A DNA stretch of 64,000 nucleotides from Apiospora phragmitis. Lineage: Eukaryota > Ascomycota > Sordariomycetes > Amphisphaeriales > Apiosporaceae. Under the pieces are notes generated by a model. It saw only the letters and a program-made list of their open reading frames with translations, was not told where the DNA came from and did not search any database. The DNA is taken from NCBI GenBank assembly GCA_038363925.1, contig JAQQWL010000009.1, positions 3,455,215-3,519,214 of the forward strand, given 5' to 3'. Numbering within the stretch: the stretch's first letter is position 1; each line of letters begins with the position of its first letter. The translations under genes and the position numbers were made by a program. Below are positions 36,801-46,527 of this stretch, piece by piece.

Positions 36801-39515
36801 TATATAAACTTAACTAAGAGTACGAAATAATATTAAAAAAGTATATTACGGAAAACCTCGAAAAAGGAGTTATATAACTATTTATATTACTAGCCGGATT
36901 CCCTATCCTTTTTATTTTAAAAAAAAATAAAAATAAGAAGCCTAAATAATATATATATATCGATTATAAAAAGCTTAACGAAATTATTATTAAAAACTAG
37001 TACCCCCTACTTTTAATTAACGATTTATAAAATAAATTATTATATATTAAAATCTTTATAATATTTAATTTATTTAATATATATAACTTAATTTATATTA
37101 AAAAGGAGAAAAATAAAAAACCGCGTTCTAAATTAAATACGGATATTTCGAGTATTAAGCTATACTGTTTAGTTTAATTAACGTATTAACTAGTTTTTAA
37201 TTTATAATTATTTACGTATTATAAGAATACCTTAATAAGTTTATTATGGTATACTTCGACGATATCTTTATTTATTCCGAAAACGAAGAATAGTATAAAG
37301 AGCACGTAAAACTAATATTTCAAAAGCTATAAAACGCTAATTTATTAGTTAACCTAAAAAAAAGCGAGTTTTACTAGACTTAAGTCACCTTTATAGGATA
37401 CGTTATATTCTTAAGAGAAATCCGAATGGAATCCTTTAAAATAGCAGCAGTTAAGGAGTAACTGACGCTTATAAGCGTTATAAAAGTTAGATCCTTCTTA
37501 AGATTAGCTAATTATTACCGGATTTTTATCCCCGGATTTAACAGGTTAGCGACACTCTTAATAAACCTAATTAAAAAGGATACGTTATTTATATAAACCG
37601 ATAAAGAAAAAAAAGCCTTTTAAGCTATAAAGGATCGAATTATTAATAAATTAATACTTTACGTAATAAATCCTATAAAACCTTTCGAAATCGAAACCGA
37701 TATATTAAACTATACGATTAGAAATTAATTAAGTTAGCGAAACGATAACGGAAAACTATACCCCGTCGTATTCTTTTCGAAAAAATTAAATAAACTAGAG
37801 CTTAATTATTAAATCTACGATAAAAAGTTAATAGCTATTATTAAAGCCTTCGAAAAATAGAGATATTATTTTAACGGAACGAAAAAACTTATAAAGGTTT
37901 ATACCGACTATAAGAACCTAATTATGTTCATTATTATAAAAGAGTTAAATAAATAATAAATATAATAGTCCGAATTCTTATCGAAATTTAACTTTGTTAT
38001 TATTTATTATAAAAATAGCGATAATAGAAAGGCCGACGCTTTTAGCTAACGATTAGACTATTAAGAGGAAATCCTATTAGAGACCCGGACTATCTTTATA
38101 TACGATAATAATGGTAACCTTATATTATTACGGTATTTATATATAACTAGTTATATTTAGTATAATGACGCGTAGGTTACGCGGTTTAAGGAATACTACG
38201 GATAAATAAATATAGCCACCTTACAACCACCGTATAGAGTCTTAAGGAACGGGCTAGTATATTATTAAAGCAAGATCCTTATTTTTAAATAATACCGATA
38301 AAAATTTATCCAAGAATTTTACGTATACCCCGCGTACGGATATTAAAGAGTATTTAAAACGTAGAAATAATTTATATAACTATTTAATTACGAGGACTTA
38401 AAAAGCTAAGTTACGCGAGTTATTAACGAATATAACTTATATAATAAAGTTAAGGCCGCACGATACTGACCGTATAAAAAACTATAACTTATATTATTAT
38501 TAAATAAAATATAAAAAACGATCGCACTAGATTTTGTTATTAAATTATTATTATCAACGGAACTATTAATTAAGGTCGAATATAATAATATATTAATAAT
38601 TACGGATAAGCTTACGAAATATACCTACTTCTTGCCGTATAAAGAGTTTAGCGATATTAGTAACTTTATGTACATATTTCTCCTAATTATTATTAATTAG
38701 TATAGATTACTAAAGATAATTATTTCTAACCGAGACAAGCTATTTATTACTAAGTTCTAAAAATTATTTATAGCGTAACTAGGCGTAAAATATAAATTAT
38801 TTATAGTTTATTACTTATAAATAAATAAATAAACCGAACGAATAAATTAGACTTTAAAATAATACCTATAATATTATATTAATTACGAATAAAATAATTA
38901 AATAAAATTATTACTTATAACGTAATTTATATATAATAGCGTAAAAAACGAAACTACGCGTATTTCATTATTTCGAACGAACTACGGGTACGATTTAGAA
39001 ATTATTAGACAACCTTTAAAAAAAGAGCTAGTACCAGTCGCGACTATATAAATCGAGAAACTAAAAAAACTTTAAATTATTCTATAATAAGACCTTATTT
39101 TTCTTTAAGAACGAATAAAAAAATACGCCGATAAAACTAAGTTAAAAAGATAAACCTTTAAAAAGGGAGAAAAAGTTTACCTCTTATAACGTAATATTAA
39201 AACTAAATAACCTAGTAATAAATTAGATTTTAAAAAGATTAAATTATTTAAAATTATAAAAATTATTTTAAAAACTAATTATTAATTATTACTACTTAAA
39301 ATAATACGGATACACCTTATATTCTATATTTTATTACTTAAACCAGCCTTTAAAAATATGAAAATCGATATATAACTAAAAGTTAAAACAGATTAATACG
39401 AATACGAAATCGAGAGGATTATTAATAAACGAAAAAAAGGACGAGGCTTCTAATACTTTATTTAATAAAAAAAATATTTATTAAAAGATAATACTTAAAA
39501 ACCTAAGAAATACCT
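33254..39515 (+). mobile_element. E5: 3'-truncated Ty3/gypsy element of the E4 family
   Basis: The 5' LTR at 33254-33877 is followed by gag (about 33960-35000), protease with LLDSG (about 36258-36275), RT with an intact VYFDDIFIYSE (about 37245-37280), RNase H and integrase. The text stops near 39515, short of the 3' LTR. A stretch at about 35,770-36,180 retains CA/TG in the same place as the patch in E4. It inserted into Fot1 copy b, and a later deletion removed its 3' end together with the middle of that Fot1 copy. Confidence 0.85.
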
Positions 39516-39650
39516 TAAGTAGATTATAAATTTACGAAACACTTCTTTTTTTAACGAATTTTAATTTATATTATAAATATTAAATTTCGCGTTATAAAGT
39601 TCCGCTATTAATTTAATTACGTAACGTTTTATATAAAACATATATAATAA
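39516..39650 (-). mobile_element. 5' part of Fot1/pogo-like copy b
   Basis: The reverse complement matches about 39880-39955 of Fot1 copy a (around GCGAAATCCGATATTTATAA). It lies on the right side of E5, in the orientation expected if E5 landed inside copy b. The right limit is approximate. Confidence 0.58.
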
Positions 39651-39653
39651 TAA

Positions 39654-41425
39654 TGTAGTTTATTACTAGGTCAGCTACTTTTTTTTCTAACTTATATAAT
39701 TAAACTTTAATACATAATATTTCCATAACTATAATACCGATTTAATCGAAAAAAGATTATATCGTTTTAATAATTTAACCGACGCGAAAAGGTTCGAATT
39801 AAATTAGTTAAAAAACTACTACGAAAGTATACGACGTCTTCCGAACTATTTTAAACGACCGACTCCGCGGTATTAAACCTCGACGCGAAATCCGATATTT
39901 ATAATATAAATTAAATTTAATAAAAAAAAGTGCTTCGTAATTATATAATTAATTTAAATAGCCGAGAAATATTTCTTAATATTAATATTATAAGATATAT
40001 AATTAATTTTTTTTAAAAATCGGGCGGTAGCGACCGCGTTAATAAGTACTAGGTTAAACGCTTTATCGATTATAACCTAAATTTTAAACTTAAATAAACC
40101 GTTAATATAATTATTAAAGGGCTTTTTATAAAGATATAGGTGTTATATTTAATTAATTCGCGCTAGTCGCGTATATTAAAACTAAATACGATATCTTAAA
40201 TAAAAAGATATAAAATTTTAACGAAACCGGCTTTATAATAAGTATAATAGGGTTAATATTTATCGTAATACTCGCCGATTACTATAGAAAAGCGAAATCG
40301 GTTTAACTTAATAATCGGGAATAATTAACGGCTATTAAATATATTAATTCGTAAAACTAATATATTCCGCCGTTCTTAATTATTTAAAACTAATATTACC
40401 TGGTAAACTAGTTTCGCGAATACGACCTACTAAGCGATTAAGTGATTAAACCGACTTCTAACGGCTAAACCGATAACGAGACGAGCTTAAACTAGATTCG
40501 ATATTTTAATAAATATATTAAAGCGCGGACAAAAAGCCTTTATTACCTCTTAATCTTAAACTGTTACGAAAGCTATGTTTCGGCTAAATTTAAAAAATAT
40601 TATAAAAATCACGGTATTATTACGCTTAATATACCTCTTTACTCCTTTTACTTATTTTAACCTCTAGATATAATACTTTATTCGCCGTTAAAGCGTTAAT
40701 AAACTATATTACGAAGTTAAAGTTCTTTATCGCTTTTAAAGCCGCGTATTTTACTATTTTTATAAAAAATAATATTATTACCCGGACGAGATAATTAATA
40801 AACTAGATATACGTTTTTAAACGTTTATACCTAGCCCCTCGCGTTTAAGAACGGCTAGTATTTATAACCCCTAAACGCCGTTTAACCCTTAATAAATAAC
40901 TAAATACTTTATTTTTATTAAAAATAAGGTTTTTATTTCTTAAAAAAGCTCCTCGATATTATTTTTAAATATTATAAACGAAATAACGAAATATATATAT
41001 ATATAAAAATATATAAAATAACCCTTATAAAAGATTAGATACACACTTTATAAGAGGTTAATTTAATACTTTCTAAGCGTCGAAGAGCTAAAAAATCGCG
41101 CGTCTAGCTTAGAGGAGCCCTTACTATATAGGAATTTTAAAAGCTACAAGACGAGAAGGTAAAAAGCAAGCGTTTAGTGATTAATAAATACGGAACGGGA
41201 GGTCCGTTAAAGCGGAGGGCGATTAGTAGAAGGCGCTATAATATTTACGGCGAAACAGGCTATAATACGTAAGTATATAAAAAGGATATAAAATTAAGTA
41301 ACGAATTAAATAGAGAGTAATTTTAATTAATTTAAAATATTAAGGTTAAATTAATTTATATAAAAGTGGTAAAATATAAAAAAAGTGGCCGACTTAATAA
41401 TATAGCCGACTTAGTAGTAAATTAC
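39654..41425 (+). mobile_element. Fot1/pogo-like DNA transposon, copy a, RIP-inactivated
   Basis: About 1.77 kb with inverted ends (39654-39700 and 41365-41425; GTAGTTTATTACTAGGTCAGC against the complement of GCCGACTTAGTAGTAAATTAC). The plus-strand transposase shows the pogo-type DDE core: FNETGF (Asp now Asn, 40220), LILNCYESY (Asp now Asn, about 40559) and PLDIILYSPLKR (Asp kept, 40667-40669), with 35 residues between the second and third positions as in Fot1. At the C-terminus (41231-41290) a zinc knuckle is recognisable with each of its four ligand codons reading Tyr. Several in-frame stops are present. Confidence 0.85.
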
Positions 41426-41599
41426 GTTAACGTGTTTTTAATTAATTTAATTTCGGGCTTTATATATTGTTTTAATCATTAAAGCGATTTAATCTTTTTA
41501 AAATAAGATCGATATAAGATTAATAGAGTTATTATGTTTAAAGTTTAAAAAAAATATTAAGCCTTTTAATAGTACGGTTTATTTAATTATAAACCACGT

Positions 41600-42462
41600 T
41601 AATTATATTAATTATTATTATAAATAAGGCTGTAAATATTAACTTATATAATTTAATTATACTTAAGATTTATAAATACCTCGAATTATTTAAATATTAT
41701 TTCGATAGTAAGTTTTAATTATATAGTTAATGTAAATTATAATATTATTCTTTTTTTATTTATTTTATTTTTAAACTATAAGTTATAACTATTTAAAGTA
41801 TATTATTATAATATTAAGTTTTATAAATTCTTTTTTTTCCTTTATTACTTTTTTTATAATATATACTCATTATAATATTTAATCGTATTATAAAACGTTA
41901 TATATTAAAATATTTTAAAGTTAAAAAGTTCATAAATTTATATTGAATTTTATTTATTATAAATCATATAAGTAATTTATATTATAATATATAAAACGTT
42001 TTTATAATTTAATTAAAAATTATTAGTAATAAATCTTTTTTTAAAAGCGATTTAAATATTATTAAAAGAGAATTAAAACAAGGTGTTATAAAAATCTAGC
42101 TTATTAAAAATTAATAGAAATTATAGTTTAATAAAATGATACGCGCGATTCGTCGCGGTATATCTTTTATTAAAGAATTAAGATATATCGAGTATATAAA
42201 GGCGCAGGAAAAAGCTTATTATAAGGCGGCTATTAAGTCGACTTTAAAAATTATTAAACGAGGTATTAAAGGTTTTATTTTATTTTATATTTATTAGTTA
42301 ATTTTTTAATTTTATATTTATATTAATTAATTTTAATTTTTAATTATATATTAATCGATATACTTTTAGCCGTTATCTTAAATAATAAAATATAAAGTAT
42401 ATTTATATTACTTAAAATAATAAAAATTAATAATTAATTTTAAAATAATTTAACGTGGTTTA
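41600..42462 (-). mobile_element. E7: remnant of a minus-strand gypsy element
   Basis: It matches the region around the 3' LTR of E1 and E6 (E1 about 700-1050 and 1340-1790). It includes a trace of the antisense accessory frame at about 42135-42250 (RRGISFIKELRYIEYIKAQE). It is cut at 42462 by Fot1 copy c. Bases 41426-41600 are AT-rich and unassigned. Confidence 0.6.
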
Positions 42463-43640
42463 ATATTAAGTCGATTATATTATTAAATAAACCACTTTTA
42501 CTTTATTTATATAAATAAACTTTAATATATAATATTTTAATATTTATTATACTGATTTAATTAAAAGAAAATCGTATTGTTTTAATAATTTAAGCCACGC
42601 GAAATAGTTTAAATTAAATTAATTAAAAAGTTGTTAATAAATATAAAACCTCTCTCGAGTTATTTTAAGCGACCGACTTTATAATATCGAACATCGACGC
42701 GAAATTCGATATTTATAATATAAATTATATTTATTTTTAAAATAAGTGTTTTATAAATATATAATTAATTTAAATAATTAAAGAATATCTTTTAATATTA
42801 ATATTATAAAAGATATAGTTAATTTATTCTTTAAGTTATAAGGCGACGACCGTATTAATAAGTATTAAATTAAAACTAATATTAATTATAAGTTAGACTT
42901 TAAAACTTAAGTAAATTATTAATACGATTATTAAAGGGCTTTTTATAAAGATTTAAATATTATTTCCGGCTAGTTCGCGTTAATTGTAAATACTAAAGCT
43001 AAATATAGTATTTTAAACGAAAATATATAGAATTTTAATAAAACTAGCTTTATAATAAATATAATCGTGTTAATACTAGTTATGATACGTGTTAATTAAT
43101 ATAAAAAAGCGAAGTTAATTTAGTATAATAATCGAGAATAATTAATAATTATTAAATATATTAATTCGTAAAGTTAATATTATTTTATAAACTAATCTCG
43201 TAAATATAATTTATTAAATAATTAAGTAATTAAACCGACTTTTAATAATTAAATTAATTAAGAAATAAGTTTAAATTAAATTTAATACTTTAATAAATTT
43301 ATTAAAGCGTAAATAAAAAGCTTTTAGCGCTTTTTAATCTTAGATAATTATAAAAGGTATATTTTAACCGAATTTAAAAAATATTATAAAAATAATATTA
43401 TTACGCTTAATATACTTCTTTATTTTTCTTACTTACTTTAACCTTTAAATATTATTTAAATATTTATAATTTTAATTATATTAAATTTTATATTATAAAG
43501 TTTAATTATTATAAATATATATAAAAATTAAAAAATAGTTTAAAAGTAATATAATCCGCTAAATAATAAACTATATTAATAAACTTTACTTTTTTAATGT
43601 TTTATATTAATAAAATTAAAACAATCTTTATTAATATTTT
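42463..43640 (+). mobile_element. Fot1/pogo-like DNA transposon, copy c, 3'-truncated
   Basis: The left inverted end is at about 42463-42510, followed by the transposase text of copy a from its N-terminus to the second catalytic region (about 43340-43440). It is more degenerate than copy a. It fades into the sharp end of the RIP block near 43640. Confidence 0.7.
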
Positions 43641-44428
43641 TCGAGGCTCTTTCCTCTTAATTCAAGTACTTTTAAAGGCTCCGGACCGCCCGTATCGAAA
43701 AGAGCATTATTGTAAGTAGTAGGAGACTAATTTTCAGCGTATGTTTCCTCCCAGGAATGAGAGAGGTTGGGGTCCGAAGGTGGCAGCCGGCTCGAAGGCC
43801 GCAACCTAGAGGCTCGAACCAGCCGAGCGCACGGCCCTTGACTGGGGCGTCACCACCTGTACCACCTCCAACCGAGGCCGTCACCCTTACCATCCAAGCC
43901 TGGGAGGCTTGGATGGTCCCGTTACCTGCCTAGGAATAGAGGCTTTACCGGATAAGGTCCAAAGACTTCGTTCCTACCACAAGGATACCTAACTCGTTTT
44001 CTTATCAAGGCTTCGTATATATAGTTATTTATTACATAATTTATGCTAGCGCTAAATGCGACGAGATGCGATGCGATGCGGTCTCATAGCCTAATCAATA
44101 GATATGCCTGCCACTACGGGCGGCTCCCTTCCCTTATAAAGCCCAAACGCCGAATAACCTAACCCGTGCTCGATCAGATGTCCCGTCCCAAATGTACATT
44201 CGTATCATATCGTTAACCCATATTCCCCTTTTCGTCTCGGTCGCGTTATGTGAGAAACACAGTGGCAAGCCGCAAAGTGCGGGCCCGTTGTGAGGCGCAC
44301 TGACGGAAGTCGCTCAGTCATGCCTGAAACGGATCCCAAGGCTAAGTGGGAAGACACCAGTTCGTGGTACCTATCACACGAAGGCACTAATCCATGCCAG
44401 TTCGTCGGTATGCCCTGGTATCGGTCTG
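43641..44428. other. Boundary and intergenic region
   Basis: Base composition switches within tens of bases from RIP-type AT-rich to ordinary DNA with normal CA and TG. No gene is supported. It contains the hairpin at 43889-43917 and a short GATGC repeat near 44062-44080. Confidence 0.7.
43889..43917. repeat. 12-bp perfect inverted repeat (hairpin)
   Basis: ACCATCCAAGCC and GGCTTGGATGGT are perfect reverse complements separated by the 5-base loop TGGGA. It lies about 250 bp inside the genic side of the heterochromatin-like boundary. No U tract follows. Confidence 0.85.
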
Positions 44429-44581
44429 CTAGTCGACGAGACTGCTGCTGCCACTGCTGCTGCTAGTGACGGTGCCTTGGGTGCGTGCCATGTGGACTAG
44501 TCTGTAGATGCCAAAGCTGACTAGGGCGAGGACGAGGAAGAGGAGGATGATAATGATGGCAATGACGTCGTTTCTCTTCAT
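44429..44581 (-). CDS. Small single-pass membrane protein, 50 aa, hypothetical
   Basis: The frame opens at ATG 44581-44579 and closes at TAG 44431-44429. The protein begins MKRNDV, then has an uninterrupted hydrophobic stretch of about 20 residues (roughly 7-26: IAIIIILLFLVLALVSFGIY), a basic RLVHMAR segment, and a Ser-rich tail with two short Ser runs. This is the layout of a single-pass protein with a short N-terminus and a Ser-rich C-terminal tail. I do not recognise a family. Codon use is GC-rich and unlike the RIP block. It could be an unspliced part of a larger gene or a chance frame; the compact hydrophobic core and charged flanks favour a real protein. Its downstream side faces the AT-rich block. 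Confidence 0.45.
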   Translation of the reverse strand: MKRNDVIAIIIILLFLVLALVSFGIYRLVHMARTQGTVTSSSSGSSSLVD

Positions 44582-45386
44582 GACTACGACTGTTTCATGT
44601 TAGTTGACGACTGTTACCAACGAGGCGGGCGCGTGGGTGTCTTACCGAGCGAGCGTACCTGGTATAGGTAGGCAGGAGTCTGGAGGCTGGATGGATAGAT
44701 AGGTAGGTAGATAGATAGGCAGGTAGCTTGCTGGATCAAGTACGATGCCCGACAAGATGCACACACAGAGACTGACAGCGGATAGATAGATGGAGAAGCC
44801 AAATAAGAAGTAGGCAAGCAAGAAGAGAGACAGACTTTCAACCAAAGATGTAGCTGCAGCTCTCCGTCCCATGTGTGGGTGGCAGCAGTCCAGTAGAAAT
44901 AGTCGTGCGTTGCCCCGCCATCCCAGCCGTCGTAAATAGCGAGGCTGGCTGGTTAAATGGCAAGGCTGGGCGGCTGGTGGAGCCCCCGGCCTGGAGGTGG
45001 AGCCAGCAGAGCTTTCGCACGCCCGCCGCCGATTGGCCTGAGCTCAAGCTCACAAGGGTCTGTTACAGGCACCAGGCACCAGGCACCGCACCATGTACAC
45101 CGTCAAAGGCACCAGCAACAAGCAAGGCAGCTATCACTCCAGCCTCCCTCCCCCTTTCATGCATTACGTAGGCTCCTCCCTCAAAAGTGAAAGGCTTGCT
45201 TTTTGGGGGGTGTTTCCCCCCGGCTTGAATAGTAGTGTACATATAGAACTCAACGAAGACATGTTCGCGGGATAACAGACTTCACATAAACATAAAGTGC
45301 CGAACCCGCCAAATCCGCACCCTTTGCTTTAATACCCAGAAGCAGAAGAAGGAGAAGGAAATGTGCACGTCCAAGGCTCGCTCGTT
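44582..45386. other. Intergenic region with a GATA/GGTA microsatellite
   Basis: It lies between the small membrane protein ORF and the 3' end of the HP1 gene (both minus). The tract at 44690-44726 alternates GATA and GGTA units. Several overlapping open frames on both strands have repeat-like composition and no recognisable domain, so none is called. Confidence 0.6.
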
Positions 45387-46527
45387 TTATTCCATGTTGG
45401 CGTCCGCAGTAGTCTTCACAATTTTGACGTGGCGCTCGTAGAATTTAAGCATCTGTTGTTTTGGCCAATGTTAGATCGCTCCTTCTCAACAAGGGCCGCA
45501 TTAGCCCATCCATTATAGGCGTACCTGTTGAGGACATCGCGAGTAGACCACCTTAAGGTCGTGCTGTGTCTTGTGCCCGTTCTTCCATGTCAGGTACACT
45601 AGAAGTTTGCCCGTGTTTTCATCGTGGCAGGCGTCGACGAAGCCAACCTGGTCCTCCCACGATCCCGCAGGTGGTTTCCATTCTTTGCCGCTCACGCTTG
45701 CCGGCGGCGTCTGGGACGCTGGGTGACTGCCGCGCTTAGTTCGCTTGCCGTTGGCCGGAGTGCCGCTTGAAGCCGAGCCGGCAGGCCGCCCGCGTTTCTT
45801 GGCCGACTTTTGCGACGCCACCGTTTCTGTCTCTTCCAAGATCGCTTGTCGGCCACCGACACTCTCTAGGTACTCTCTAAGAACCAGAGATGCGTTTTCG
45901 CTGAATTGATCCCTCGTTAGTGACGGTTCGGGGTTGGGCGGGGCAACGAGTGATCGTAGCCTACGTGAGGTTGTCCTCATCCTCCCATGTCTGGTCTGCT
46001 TTCTTCTCATAGCCTTCCCATTTCACCTTGTACTTGATGCTGCCCTAACTCGAAAAGTCAGTTGCCAAGGCGGGCACATACAGCTAGGCAGGCATGGACT
46101 GCTCACGTCATCCAAGACCTGGTGACCGACAATCTTTTCCACGACGAATTCGTCCTCGCCAATATCGTCGTCTTCCTCGTCTTCCTCGTTGTCCTCACCA
46201 CCGGCCTCTCTGTTGTCCTCATCGTCGTCATCTCCGTTCTCCAACGGCTGGGGCTCTAGTTGGCCGGGCACATCTTCATCGGCGTCCTGGTGGCCAACTG
46301 ATGCCTTTTTGCCGCGTCGGTTCGAGGGGATGGAGACCTGGACGTCGCTGTGCTGGGAAGCTTCATCGTCGCTGATGGCTGTGGGCAGACGAGGTCAGTA
46401 AGGATGGTGGATGAAGCGACAATGGCGGGCTCTACCACGCGACAGGAAGCAGGGCATTGCGCCGACGACTCGCGACAGGAGCGTAACGCGATGGTGGTTG
46501 GAAGCGGAGCTACTTACCAGGAGGCAT
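45387..46527 (-). CDS. HP1: Heterochromatin protein 1 (chromodomain plus chromoshadow domain)
   Basis: Five exons join to 267 codons: 46527-46518, 46378-46107, 46044-45965, 45900-45525 and 45452-45387. The introns are 139, 62, 64 and 72 bp, all GT-AG. The first exon encodes only MPP plus one base. An acidic region (about 52-80) precedes the chromodomain (about 80-135: EDEFVVEKIVGHQVLDD, then KVKWEGYEKKADQTWEDEDN), with likely methyl-lysine cage residues F81, W103 and Y106. The hinge is basic and holds KKRGRP (155-160), an AT-hook-like core. The chromoshadow domain follows (about 195-258: W195-KPPAGSWEDQVGFVDA to MLKFYERHVKIV). HP1 proteins bind H3K9-methylated nucleosomes, dimerise through the chromoshadow domain and, in Neurospora, bring the DNA methyltransferase to RIP-mutated DNA. 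The gene looks intact and lies 1.7 kb from such DNA. It is divergent from the next gene. Confidence 0.95.

Noticed and set aside
1..43640. Centromere or telomere-proximal identity of the AT-rich block
   Set aside because: Such a block would fit a pericentromeric or subtelomeric position, but there are no telomere repeats or centromere markers, and dispersed RIP blocks look the same.
43790..43870. tRNA-like B-box (GGTTCGAGCC on the minus strand)
   Set aside because: No acceptable T-stem pairing and no matching acceptor or anticodon arms around it.
44062..44080. Short GATGC direct repeat as a CRISPR-like or satellite array
   Set aside because: Only about three 5-bp units with no spacer structure; a simple repeat.
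44614..45275. Cluster of open frames of 60-98 codons on both strands
   Set aside because: Composition follows microsatellite and CA-rich DNA; there is no domain, no consistent start context and no splice structure.
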